Part shown: one piece after another, positions 42,617 to 53,050 of the stretch
How positions within the stretch are numbered: the stretch's first letter is position 1
Layout of the letters: every line of letters starts with the position of its first letter
Assembly: GCF_901709675.1 (NCBI RefSeq)
Contig: NC_051094.1
Span: 18,328,501 to 18,392,500 of the forward strand
Origin: Syngnathus acus
Lineage: Eukaryota; Chordata; Actinopteri; Syngnathiformes; Syngnathidae
DNA length: 64,000 bases
Reading direction: 5' to 3'
Position numbers and translations under genes: made by a program
The notes under the pieces: generated by a model
What the model saw: the letters and a program-made list of their open reading frames with translations, nothing else
Told to the model about the DNA's origin: nothing
The model's database searches: none

Positions 42617-43015
42617 GCATATGAGCCCTCATTGCCGCTGTCCCAACTCAGAGAGCACAAACTGCAGCTGAATCGGCCAGCACAGGTTAATTAAAATCCA
42701 TAACATACAAATGTGTTTTTAATCGTGTCTTGAATGCTTTTAATGAGGTAGCAGCTCTGATATTTATAGGTAGGGCATTCCTAAGCTCTGGAGCTCGACT
42801 CGAGAATGCTTTTGACCCTGTGAACATCTTTTTGGCCCTTGGGGTCACTAAAAGACCAGCGTTTTGTGAGTGAACGTTTCGGGACGGGACCTAAGGTACA
42901 ACCAGGTCGACAAGATAGTAAGGCGCTCAGCCATGTAATATTTTACAGGTTCGTAAAAGAACGTTGAAGTTACATCTTAAGTGGACCAGGAGCCAATGCA
43001 AGTTGGCTAGTTTGA
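42617..43015 (-). mobile_element. Second L2-B fragment, antisense
   Basis: Covers the ORF2 C-terminus and start of the 3' UTR of another, more diverged L2-B copy (sense MRAATSLKAFKTRL-like end, compare 48530-48890). Confidence 0.75.
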
Positions 43016-43278
43016 CTTCCACATTTGTCAATCGTGCACTTATCTGATGTAAGTGACCAGCTCTCCGTTTAAAGGGTAAAATTCTGTACTTTAGCCCCTC
43101 TGCAGTAACGCAGTCTGTAGGGGAGACGAGAATTGATTTAAGCCAGTACGGAAAGAAGATTCGTTCCGAGTCTAACCGCTGTTCAGGTAACTAATCTATT
43201 GTTAGATTAATTCCATAATTTCCGGACGCCAGTCCCGCTGAAATCAAAGAAACCCGAGGGTTGAGTAACTACTTTGTC
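43016..43278. other. Unassigned flank of the chromovirus insertion
   Basis: No feature was recognised. It joins, after removal of the provirus, to 53051 onward, giving ...taactactttgtcgagaccc. Its own identity (unique or old repeat) is unresolved. Confidence 0.35.
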
Positions 43279-43502
43279 TGCCAGGGTCCGGGGTGGCATG
43301 TTTCTTTTTATCCACAGGGAGCGACGGTGAGCAGAGTGCAGAGGGCCCAGGTGTGTCCCATCAGGCTCGTTAAGGAGCTTGCTGTCGACTGCTCATTGCC
43401 TGAGTGTCTCCTTCGTTGTGATCTTCTCCACGGTTGTGCCTCTAGCTCCTCGATCTCGCCCCTTGATCTTGCTCCTTAGTTCTCGCCTTGCTCATCCATC
43501 TG
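43279..43502 (+). repeat. 5' LTR, truncated
   Basis: 224 bp matching the first part of the 3' LTR (52515-52752) with a 14-base difference (the 3' LTR has an extra tgctcttaaggag-type duplication near 52613). At 43502 it passes directly into integrase coding sequence. Confidence 0.88.
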
Positions 43503-43807
43503 TGCTCGCAACAAGTCCTCCCATAGATCTGGTCTTCTACAGCTTCTCGCCATACCCAACCGCCCCTGGTCCCATATTGCATTAGATTTTGTCACTGGCC
43601 TGCCCGTTTCACAGGGAATGACCACCATCCTCACCATCGTCGACCGTTTCTCCAAGTCATGTCATCTTGTACCGCTCAGAAAACACCCCTCTGCATTCCA
43701 GACAGCTCAGCTTCTCATCAAACACGTATTCCGTCTCCACGGTATCCCGCAGGAGATCCTGTCTGATCGAGGTCCCCAGTTCATATCCCAGGTGTGGAAG
43801 CAGTTCT
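43503..43807 (+). pseudogene. Chromovirus integrase, N-terminal part
   Basis: It starts in the last zinc-domain residues ([16 protein letters not shown]) and reads [19 protein letters not shown] with catalytic Asp at 43585-43587, then [17 protein letters not shown] and [18 protein letters not shown] with the second Asp at 43765-43767. It is interrupted at 43807 by the LINE insertion. After subtraction of the LINE and one duplication copy the frame continues at 51664, and the Asp-to-Glu spacing is exactly 35 residues. Confidence 0.9.
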
Positions 43808-43824
43808 CTCTCTCTCGTGTAACG

Positions 43825-44644
43825 TCAGAGCTCCAACTTGGTGTCGTGGAGCCACACCACCATCTCTGGTCCCAGGTCGAAGAGGCCGGCCTCTGAGGGT
43901 GGTCTATATAGGGGGCAGGTGTTAATGATGTGGTCGGCTGTCTGCTCGGGGGCTCCACACTCGCATGCCGCACTGTCCGCCAGTCCCCACTGCCGCATAG
44001 ACGTGTTGAAGCGCCCAACACCAGTTCTTAAGCGGTTCAGTGTGGTCCACTGCTGGCGAGGTAGTTCGTCTCCTCCTATGGCGCCGTCTCCTGGTTCCCA
44101 GACATAACGGTGCATGAGGGAGGGGCGAGCTGCCTCCCACTCCTGCTTCCAAGCTGCTGCCAGCCAGGCATCTCTGGAGATGTCTTCAGGGATGGAATTG
44201 AGCATCTCTTGTGCTGCCATGTTGTAGGGGTGGCGTGCCTTGAGTCTGCTTGGTGGAGCTGGAGTTGTTGTAGTGTTGTGCAGGATGTGCCAGTTGTTAT
44301 TTTTTGCCTTCCTGGCGAGAACGAGGGTGGCAGCCTCTCGCCGAAGGTTGGCCGGCGCTATTCCCGCAAGGACAGGCAGGAGGGACACAGGGGTGGGTTT
44401 CAGGCATCCTGTTATAGTTCGGAGGGCGTTGTTAATTGCCACATCCACCTTTTTGGCATGGGGGCTTCAGTTCCAAACTGGAGCACAGTACTCTGCTGCA
44501 GAGAAGACCAGCGCTTGGGTTGATATCCGCAAGATCTTAGCAGAGGCTCCCCACGTTGTTCCAGCAAGGCGGCGGATCAGTGCAACCCGGGATGTCACCT
44601 TTGCCTTCAGATCTTCGAGGTGTTGTTTGAAGGATAGGGTCCGA
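43825..44644 (-). pseudogene. I/Jockey-group LINE ORF2, C-terminal part
   Basis: Continues from the split Asp-Arg junction: TLSFKQHLEDLKAKVTSR, EYCAPVWN, then a TGA at 44467-44469 (probably a decayed CGA codon), then in the same frame SPHAKKVDVAINNALRTITG, LLPVLAGIAPANLRREAAT and a Cys-rich CECGAPEQTADHIINTC motif near the end, typical of I/Jockey-type ORF2 C-termini. Stop at 43825-43827. Together with 49346-51645 the reading length is 3120 bases, divisible by three, so only one nonsense change is visible. Confidence 0.85.
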
Positions 44645-44878
44645 AAAAATTTCACTTCCTGAATTATCCCCTGGCCCTCTTCCTTCTCAGCCCAGACTCA
44701 CAATACTTTTCAGGCTTGGACGATTTTGTTTCTCCAGCGTGGAACTCATCTCCCTGACTCTAAAGTAAGTTTGAATCTTTTATTACACTGTTCGATCTTT
44801 TTTACTTCGCAGCCGGAGTGCCTGGGAGAGCGGAGGCTTCGTGGCCGTTTGTCTACCGTCGATCATCGGACACAAAGT

Positions 44879-45643
44879 ATGGCTGCGGATCAAGAGGTTT
44901 GTACGGCTTCGTGCACCAACTGCACCCTTCTCTTAGAGAGATTGTCCCTGCTAGAGGGACGTGTCCGCCAGTTAGAGCAGAATTGCGCGATAACCGTAGA
45001 TGTGGCGGATACAGTCGCGGACTGTAGTCAGCCCGCTAGCCCAGTTAGCATTAGCCCCAAGCGGCTTGCTAATCGCGATGAGCCAGGTAAGACGCATAGC
45101 CGTCCAAAGTCATCTCGGTCTACTGGCCGTCGCACTTTGGTCATAGGTGACTCCATTACCCGAAATATTACGCTTAAAAATCCAGCCACGGTAATGTGTA
45201 TTTCTGGGGGCAGAGCACCCGACATAGAAGCTAATCTTAGGGAGCTGACTCGCAATAGGTCTAGTCAACAGCGTAGTTCCAACAACACTAGCTACTCGGA
45301 CATAGTGATACACGTCGGCTCCAATGATGTTAGGATGAGGCAATCGGAGATCACAAAGAGAAACATAGCGAGGACTTGTGATCTCGCCAGAAAGATGAGT
45401 CGGCATCGAGTATTTGTCTCTGGCCCCCTGCCTGGGAGAGGCACTGATGAGAGGTTTAGTAGATTAGTCTCCCTTAATCGATGGATGGCTGGGTTCTGTA
45501 ATAAGCAGGGACTGTATTTTATAGATAACTGGCCCTCCTTCTGGGGCCGCCCCGACCTGCTGAGGAAGGACGGCCTTCACCCTAACCGTGAAGGCGCCTT
45601 CACTCTTTCTAGGAATATAGATTACTGTTTGAGCCACGCATGA
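44879..45643 (+). CDS. L2-B ORF1: SGNH-hydrolase (esterase) type protein
   Basis: 254 codons from ATG 44879 (chosen over an upstream non-ATG extension because the coiled coil and hydrolase follow directly). A short Cys-containing N-terminus and coiled coil (LLLERLSLLEGRVRQLEQ, residues 17-34) precede a linker. Then comes a complete SGNH hydrolase: GDS (Gly90-Asp91-Ser92, in LVIGDSITRNI), block II GGRAPDIE (110-117), GSND (147-150, in IVIHVGSNDV) and DGLH (231-234, in RKDGLHPN), which supplies the catalytic Asp and His. Esterase-type ORF1 proteins are known from zebrafish L2 and other CR1/L2-clade LINEs; their lipid or ester substrate is uncertain. Frame and catalytic residues are intact. Confidence 0.88.
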   Translation: MAADQEVCTASCTNCTLLLERLSLLEGRVRQLEQNCAITVDVADTVADCSQPASPVSISPKRLANRDEPGKTHSRPKSSRSTGRRTLVIGDSITRNITLKNPATVMCISGGRAPDIEANLRELTRNRSSQQRSSNNTSYSDIVIHVGSNDVRMRQSEITKRNIARTCDLARKMSRHRVFVSGPLPGRGTDERFSRLVSLNRWMAGFCNKQGLYFIDNWPSFWGRPDLLRKDGLHPNREGAFTLSRNIDYCLSHA

Positions 45644-45694
45644 CAGGTCACTTTAGAGCAGGCCGGGGCACAGGTGATTAGACCACCTGTCAGG

Positions 45695-48600
45695 ATGGGT
45701 TTGGAGTCTGTTAAGCTAAAGTTAACTAGCGCTAGGCTAGACTTCCAGCATGCACATAGCTCCTTGTGTAGACTAGAGCGTGACAGTTTGAATAGTGCCA
45801 CAGTACACATAAACACACTTTCTACTGGGGTAGTAGACAAATCCAATCACTCCACCCCAACCGGTTTTGCTGATGAAACGGTGCCTGTTTCAGATAATTT
45901 TACATGTGTAACAAATATTTACTATCAGATTCCCACGGTCGTATCGTCCCGCCGCGCTAACAAACATTCGAGAGGTGATGTCAGGCCTAGAGAACACAAT
46001 CTTACTCGCATCTCGTTTAAATATCCTTCGATAGATACGCACCCTGACCGACCGATTACGCTTAAACTCGGTTTTATGAATATTAGATCGCTTCATACAA
46101 AAGCAGTTCTCGTTAATGACCTCATCACGGAACATAATCTAAACGTTTTTGGTCTCTGCGAGACCTGGTTAAAACCTAATGAACTGCTGCCGCTTAATGA
46201 GGCCTCGCCTCCAAATTTTGTGAGCTCGCATGTGGCGCGTCCTCGAAAAAAGGGTGGGGGTGTCGCCCTCATCTCGAATGCTGAGCTGAGACTTAGGCCT
46301 CGTTCGACCATTTGAAGTTCTCACTGTCCGATCCACCGCTTTACCGTCATTTTATCTTGCTGTTATTTACCGTCCACCCGGGGCTTACTCTGGCTTCCTG
46401 GATGAATTTTCAGAATTCGTGGCTGATCTCGTAACCAATGCCGATAATATAATTATCATGGGTGATTTCAACATCCACATGAATTTACCGTCAGAGCCAC
46501 TTACTTCGGCGTTTCAGACTTTAACTGATATGTTTGGTTTTTCGCAAGCCGTACAGGCAGCAACGCATAAGAATGGAAATACCATAGATCTGGTATTATC
46601 CCGAGGACTTGCAACCTCAAATATAGCAGTGCTGCCATACACTACTGTTTTGTCTGATCATTACTTAATAAAATTTGAAATTTTAGTTTCTTGTCAAAGA
46701 CAAGAGAGCAATCGGAATTATAGGAGCCGTAATTTTAACTCCATGACTGCAACTGCGCTATCTGAGTTACTGTCGCCGGCAACTGCCATATTTCCCGCGT
46801 ACACCGGCTCTGTTGATAACCTTACAAATGAATTCAATGCGACATTGTTAAATGCCATTGACTCTGTGGCGCCGTTATGTCTGAAAACTCGCCGTAGATT
46901 GCCTACTCCGTGGTTCACGGATGAAACGCGTACGCTTAAGCAATTATGTAGAAAGCATGAGCGCAGATGGCGTCTAACCAAACTTGAGGTTTTCCATCAG
47001 GCATGGCAGGACAGCCTCCTGAAATATAAAGATGCGCTTATCTTAGCAAAAACTCGGTATTTCTCGCAAGTTATTAATCTCAATAAAAACAATCCGAAAC
47101 ACCTATTTGATACAGTGGCAAAGCTGACTCTACGCCAGCCGACCCCCGATAATTCCTTCCACTCAGCTGACGAGTTCATTAATTTTTTTGCTCAAAAGGT
47201 TGAGTCCATTAGGGACGAGATCAAGAATACCATTCCAGTCGTGCGGTCGAGCCCGCCGTGTACCAACGCTGATGATCATGCAACAACCCTCTCAACTTTT
47301 AATAGCGTGTCCCTTGAAAGGCTTACACAAATGGTTAGTGCGGCTAAACAAACAACATGTTTGCTCGACCCTCTTCCAGCCAAACTACTTAAAGAATTAT
47401 TTCATATTTTAGGACCGTCTGTCTTAAATATAATCAAGCTGTCTGTCTCCTCTGGGATAGTGCCAACAGCCTTCAAAACCGCTATCATTAAACCGTTGCT
47501 TAAGCGACCAAATCTTGACCCGGACTGTCTCAGTAATTATAGGCCAGTTTCAAACCTCCCATTTATAGCAAAACTTCTTGAAAAAGTAGTAGCACAGCAG
47601 CTTAATGATTACATGGTCGCCAATAATCGATATGACTCTTTTCAGTCTGGTTTTAGAGCTAATCATTCCACTGAGACAGCACTTGCTAAAGTGACTAACG
47701 ATCTCCTCATAGCTATGGATTCAAACACTTCATCTGTACTGTTACTACTCGATCTTAGTGCTGCCTTCGACACTGTAGACTTTGATATTTTATTAGGGCG
47801 TCTTAAAAGTTGTGTTGGTATTTCAGGGTCAGCACTAGGCTGGTTCCATTCCTATCTATCAAATAGGACGCACCGAGTGGTCCATGGCAATGCGTCCTCT
47901 GAGCTCTATAATGTTACGTGTGGTGTCCCACAGGGATCGGTTCTCGGACCAATTTTATTTAATATTTATATGATCCCGCTTGGGGACATAATACGTAAAT
48001 ATAATATTAGTTTTCAATGCTACGCGGATGACACCCAATTATATATGCCATTATCGATGACAGATCCGCGTGATTGTTGTAATCTTGAGGCATGCCTTGC
48101 GGAGATCAAGCAATGGATGTCTCTCAACTTCCTTCGTCTTAACCCAGATAAAACTGAGATGTTGATAATTGGTCCAACTCGTTTTCAACACTTGTTCAAG
48201 GAAACCGCTATAACTATAGATAACCGTACTATCACTCAGAGCGATACTGTAACTAATCTCGGGGTAATGTTTGACCAAACTCTCTCCTTTCAAAAGCACA
48301 TTAAGAATATAACCAGAATTGCGTTCTTTCACCTTCGTAATATTGCAAAGATTCGTCCGATCCTCTCGACCGGTGATGCGGAAACTATTATACATGCGTT
48401 CGTCACGTCGCGCCTGGACTACTGTAATGTACTATTCTCTGGTCTTCCTAAGTCCCGCATCAAAAGTCTACAGTTAGTACAAAATGCTGCTGCAAGGCTG
48501 CTCTCACGGACAAGAAAATTTGATCACATTACCCCAATATTAGCCAACTTACATTGGCTCCCGGTCCATTTAAGATGTGACTTCAAGGTTCTTCTATTAA

Positions 48601-48863
48601 CCTATAAATCATTGCATGGCTTAGCGCCTTCGTATCTCGTCGACCTAGTTGTTCCTTATGCTCCGTCTCGTAACCTTCGTTCGCAAAACGCTACCCTTTT
48701 AGCGACACCGAGGGCCAAGAAAGTGTCTGCAGGGTCTAGAGCATTTTCTATCCGGGCTCCAGAGCTTTGGAATGCCCTCCCAATGGATATTAGGACTGCT
48801 ACCTCAGTAGAAACATTTAAGACACGTTTAAAGACACATTTCTATGACATGGCCTTTAACTAA
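45695..48863 (+). pseudogene. L2-B ORF2 (endonuclease plus RT) with one frameshift
   Basis: ORF2 opens about 50 bases after ORF1 (ATG 45695). It reads the EN start (KLGFMNIRSLHTKAVLV, LNVFGLCETWL, RKKGGGVALISNAE) and stops at 46313-46315. The next frame has no ATG needed and reads FEVLTVRSTALPSFYLAVIY, RPPGAYSGFLDEFSEF, IIMGDFNIHMN, VLSDHYLIKFEI, then the linker and RT: CLSNYRPVSNLPFIAKLLEK, FQSGFRANHSTETAL, LLLDLSAAFDTVDFDILLG, TCGVPQGSVLGPILFNIYM, CYADDTQLYM (YADD at 48021-48032) and the L2 C-terminus (APELWNALPMDIRTATSVE). A single one-base shift near 46300 is the only visible defect, so the copy is young. Confidence 0.9.
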
Positions 48864-49345
48864 CTTGGAGTGGCCGATTCGGCCGGAGTTTGTTTTGTTT
48901 TCTCTCCCCCCCCCCCTCCCCGGCCGGGGAGGTGGTTAGGTGGCACCCAAGCTGACAGCGGCTATCTGGATTCTTGTGGGCTAATTCAGGTTGGGGGAAC
49001 TGCAGCTCAACCTCCACAGCCAGGATAGCAGAGGGCTCCTCTGGCAGCCCTTCGCTCTGACTTGGACATCTACTTTTGATTTTCATATTATGTATTATTT
49101 GTGCCCTCTCTGCATCCATTACAACCTGGTGATCCTGAAAGGGGGATCCTTCCATCTGTGGTCCCTTCTCAAGGTTTCTCATTTTCCCCGGGCAGGGGTT
49201 TTGAGTTTTTCCTTGCCCTTTTGGGAGCTTAAGATCAGGGGATGCTTTGAGAATAATTGTCAATTTTTGTCTATGTGAAGCCCTTTGAGACTGCTTGTGA
49301 TTTAGGGCTATACAAATAAACTTGACTTGACTTGACTTGACTCGA

Positions 49346-51645
49346 TCCAGACGCACGCCGAGGTACCTCGGGGCTTGTTGAACCTCCAGGCGTTTGCCCT
49401 CGATGCTCACTGCCAGTTCTCTCCTTGCTTCCCTGGTGCTGAGGTGGTATGATGCACCAACAGTCTTTCCAACGCTGAGCTGGAGACGCCACTTTTGAAG
49501 GTATGCTGCCATGGTGCGCATGTCTTCATTCAGGCCGTCTTCCGTCGCCTTCCACGTTGGTCGACTCAGCATGATGGCAAGGTCGTCTGCATAGCCATAC
49601 TTTCTGGATGCTGTGTCCGGTAGGTCGTATATATAGATGTTAAATAGTGTTGGTGAGAGAACTGACCCTTGGGGTACCCCGCTCCTCAGTCTACGGAGCC
49701 TACTGCACTGCCCACTGCTGGTTTGGAGAGTAAAGCTGCGGTTGGAAAGCGTCTCCATAATGAACTGCACCATGTGCCGGTCCGGTATGGTCCTCAGCAG
49801 CTTCAGGTGGAGTCCCCGGTGCCACACGGTGTCATATGCGGCAGTTAAGTCCAGGTATACCACTCCAGCTTTCTCCTTATCCTGGAAGCTGTTCTCGATG
49901 TCTTGGGAGAGTAGGGTAATCTGGTCTGCTGTTGACCTTCCGCGACGGAAACCAGCTTGTTCCCGTGGGAGTTGTGAGTCCACCACTGGCTCTATGCGGC
50001 TGTGTATCATTCTTTCCAAGATCTTAAATGGGACACTCAGCAGTGAGATGGGCCTGTATGACTTGGGGTCCTCCGCATCTTTGTTTGGCTTCAGCAGAGC
50101 TATCACGGAGGCCCTACGCCAGATCTTTAATCTCCGGTAGCATGACGTGAAGAAACCTTTAAGCCATCTAGATGTTGTTGGGCCCTGGTGGATGACGAAC
50201 TCCGGGTGAATGTTGTCACGGCCCGGGGATTTGCCCGGCTTTAGCTTGCTAATGGCCTCACTGAGTTCCTCTGCTGTAAAGGCTCCCGAGAGATTGAAAT
50301 CGACGTTGGCCGCTGTTGAGATGCAAGACACCTCACGTGATATTAGTCGTGCAAAGTCTTTGTCTGCATCCGGGAAGCGGCCGTTCTTCAGGAGTTGGGA
50401 GGCAATGGAGTCTGCAGTGACTGGGCATCTGTGGGCTGGTGTATTTCTGCCTGTGAGCCGGTTGATGGTCTGCCACGCCTTGCGGCTGGAATGGGTGAAG
50501 TCGATTGATTCAATGACTTCTGTCCATCTCTCCTTGCGGGTGGCGTCCAGCTTTTCGAGCAGTGCTGCTGCCGTTGCGTCCTCCTCTTCTCTGGAGCTGG
50601 CTCTCTGGTGTTCCTTCAGGAGGCGGCTACACTCCCCATCCCAGCCTGGGATGTAGTTCCTGTTGTACCCACGTGGGATGGTCTTCTTTGCCGCACGCAG
50701 GAGGACCTGGCAGTAGGCTGCATAGGCTGCTTCCACATCTGTGGACTCTGGGTCTGGCAGGCCGGCAGACCTCCTTTCCGTCTCCTCAGTATACGACTCC
50801 CAGTTGGCTTTTCGGAAGTTCCATCTCTTCACAGGCTTCCCTGGCACCGGTTCCACCAGTGATGGAACTTTGATGATGGAAGGTCGGTGGTGTGAGCGGG
50901 GGAACCTGTCAAGAACACGCCTTTCCGGTCTTGGGTCGTTGCTGCGGCAGATGGCGAAGGCCAGGTCCGGGTTGGTGGTGGTGTTCCAGCGTGCAGAGAA
51001 GAAGGTTGGGGGTTCCTTGGGGTCGTACAGTAGCAGGGCATCAGTGTTGGAGGCCCATTCGCACAGCGCCACTCCGCTAGGAGTTGAATGGTTGTACCCC
51101 CAGTCTGTGTGCTGGCAGTTGAAATCGCCTGCATAGATTGCGGGTGCAGTTACAGATGGGAGTGACGTTGTGGTTAGCTCCGATGGTGGGGGCTTGTAGA
51201 CGTTGATGACTGAGGTTTCCTGGATTTTAGTAACCAGCCACTCGATGTTGGAGCCTGGTGGGGATTGGCTACAGGCTGCCCAGCTTATTCCAGTGCGGAC
51301 GAAGGTTGCCACACCGTGTTGCTTGATGTTGATGGACCCGGCGAGATGAAACCCAGGGATTTTGAGGATGTTATTGGTCGTGCAGTGCGTCTCTTGTAGG
51401 AGCAGGACCGCGGCCCCATTGGAGTCGGCCAGGTGCCGAAGGACTTCGAGTTTGGCGGTGGTAAGGCCCTCGACATTAAGTTGAAGCACCGACAGGCCTC
51501 GGTTTTCGACGGTCGGGATAGCTGCCCGTCCACCGTTCCTCAGTCTGCCGGCTCTGCGTTTGTTTGGCGACATTAGTTTCGCAAGCGGGACTTGTACCCT
51601 GACCTTGCTACTCACAGGGAAGACCGCGTGAAGGTTGTCGTCCAT
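49346..51645 (-). pseudogene. I/Jockey-group LINE ORF2, N-terminal 766 codons
   Basis: ATG at 51645. Endonuclease: LSVLQLNVEGLTTAKLEVL, VLLLQETHCT, APAIYAGDFNCQHTDWG, NPDLAFAICRS, SHHRPSII. RT: KLKPGKSPGRDNIHPEFV, YRPISLLSVPFKILERMI, EQAGFRRGRSTADQITLL, VVYLDLTAAYDTVWHRGL, RSGVPQGSVLSPTLFNIYI, YGYADDLAIMLS (YADD near 49582-49593) and APRYLGVRLDR. It is open throughout and is interrupted at 49345 by L2-B. The frame resumes at 44644. Exact clade (I, Nimb, Jockey) not determined. Confidence 0.88.
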
Positions 51646-51663
51646 CTTCCCCGAAGCAGTTCT

Positions 51664-52503
51664 GTTCAGCCCTTGATGCGAAGGTCTCCCTGACATCGGG
51701 CTACCATCCCCAGACGAACGGGCAGACTGAGTGCTTGAACCAGGAGCGCGAGGCCGCGCTCCGATGTCTCTGCTCCGATACCCTGTCCGAGTGGAACAAG
51801 TTTCTCCCCTGGGTAGAGTATGCCCACAACTCTCATGTCTCCTCTGCCACAGGACTCTCCCCGTTTGAGATTTCATTAGGTTATCAACCGCCGCTGTTCC
51901 CGGCCGACGAGAAGGAGATCGCGGTCACGTCTGTTCGCCACCATATCCGACGCTGCAAGAGCATTTGGTCAAACGCCGTCAAAGCCCTTCGTCGGTCGAT
52001 CGAACAAAACCGCAAGTATGCCGACCGACGACGCACGCCTGCCCCTCTTTATTCCCCAGGTCAGAAGGTATGGCTTTCCTCTCGGGATGTCCCCCTCAAG
52101 TCCGTGTCCCGGAAACTGCCCCCCCCGCTTCATCGGGCCATATGAGATCCTGGCAGTAATTAGTCCCTCGGCGGTCCGTCTCCGTCTTCCTCCGAGCCTC
52201 CGAGTCCATCCCACCTTCCGCGTCTCCCAGATAAAACCAGTCGAATCCAGTGCGCTTCTTCCCCCGGCCGTGCCCGCGCCTCCTGCCCGGGTTCTTGATG
52301 GGGATCCGATCTACCCGGTCCGACGGATCGTGGACGCCCGTCGGCGGGGCCGGGGGTGGCAGTACCTCATTGACTGGGAGGGCTACGGTCCCGAGGACCG
52401 GTCGTGGGTGCCCCATTCCTACATCTGCGACCCTGCCCTCATCTCGGACTACTGGTCGTCACTCCCTTCATCCTTTTCTGGGCCGCCGGGGGGCGGCCGT
52501 TGA
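51664..52503 (+). pseudogene. Chromovirus integrase C-terminal half with chromodomain
   Basis: Continues the integrase core: KVSLTSGYHPQTNGQTECLN with the catalytic Glu at 51729-51731, [33 protein letters not shown] one-base gain in the C-run at 52121-52128 shifts the frame. The next frame (52018-52503) has the GPY/F segment ([17 protein letters not shown]) and a chromodomain ([39 protein letters not shown]). Chromodomains of this kind target insertion by binding modified histones. It ends at the TGA at 52501-52503, just before the polypurine tract. Confidence 0.9.
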
Positions 52504-52514
52504 GGGGGGGGTAG
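52503..52514 (+). promoter_or_regulatory. Polypurine tract
   Basis: GAGGGGGGGGTAG immediately before the 3' LTR start TGTCAGGG; primer for plus-strand DNA synthesis. Confidence 0.8.
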
Positions 52515-53045
52515 TGTCAGGGTCCGGGGTGGCACGTTTCTTTTTATCCACAGGGAGCGACGGTGAGCAGAGTGCAGAGGGCCCAGGTGTGTCCCATCAG
52601 GCTCGTTAAGGAGTGCTCTTAAGGAGCTTGCTGTCGACTGCTCGTCGCCTGAGTGTCTCCTTCGTTGTGATCTTCTCCACAGTTGTGCCTCTAGCTCCTC
52701 GATCTCGTCCCTTGATCGTGCTCCTTAGTTCTCGCCTTGCTCATCCACGCCGCGCTCTTCAGATTCCTCTGGTTCGCAGTAAGATCTCCGCCACAGGCAC
52801 GTTGATTCCTCTGACCAGGTCTTGTGTCTCCTGCTTGCAGATTACTTCCACCGATCACCACCAAGATCCACCCCGGTCTGGTTGAACTCCTCACGCCCTG
52901 CCACTGTTGCCCCGCTCCGTGCTCCTGGCTCCGATCATCCCGCTCTACCTCACCGCAGCTCTTCCAATAAACACTCCTAACTCTTTCTGGACCTCTGAGT
53001 TGGTTTTTCTGCATGTGGGTCAAATCAATCCCTAAAACGATGACA
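52515..53045 (+). repeat. 3' LTR of the chromovirus
   Basis: 531 bp from TGTCAGGGTCCGGGGTGGCA to CTAAAACGATGACA; AATAAA at 52976-52981. The ends form TGTCA/TGACA. Confidence 0.9.
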
Positions 53046-53050
53046 TTGTC

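Larger units (their letters stand above)
44645..49342 (+). mobile_element. Full-length L2-clade LINE (family B) with two ORFs
   Basis: 4.7-kb insertion within the antisense LINE. Flanking CGA on both sides (44642-44644, 49343-49345) is the only shared target sequence, in line with the very short duplications of L2 elements. It has a 5' UTR (44645-44878), ORF1, ORF2, a 3' UTR (48864-49315) and a tail CTTGACTTGACTTGACTTGA. It is the youngest layer of the nest. Confidence 0.9.
43808..51652 (-). mobile_element. I/Jockey-group LINE inserted in the integrase gene, itself split by L2-B
   Basis: Flanked by the 11-bp duplication GAAGCAGTTCT (43797-43807 and 51653-51663). Sense starts GGGGAAGATGG at 51652, only 7 bases before the ORF2 ATG, and ends in a GA-rich tail (ACGAGAGAGAG) at 43808. 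ORF1 is absent (5' truncation or a short element). LINE sequence proper totals about 3.1 kb (49346-51652 and 43808-44644). Confidence 0.92.
43279..53045 (+). mobile_element. Chromovirus (Ty3/gypsy) with two nested LINE insertions
   Basis: The 5' LTR start TGCCAGGGTCCGGGG (43279) and 3' LTR end ...GATGACA (53045) are flanked by TTGTC at 43274-43278 and 53046-53050. LTR termini TGTCA/TGACA are inverted repeats. The element's own sequence is only 43279-43807 and 51664-53045 (about 1.9 kb); gag, protease, RT and RNase H are deleted between LTR and integrase. The rest is inserted LINE sequence. Confidence 0.93.

Noticed and set aside
48856-49345. C-terminal extension of the 1006-codon minus ORF
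   Set aside because: Those residues are the L2-B 3' UTR read antisense; the true LINE ORF continues at 44644.
51735-51876. Start of the minus-strand LINE ORF at 51876
   Set aside because: Sequence beyond 51652 is chromovirus integrase on the other strand; the LINE ORF begins at ATG 51645.
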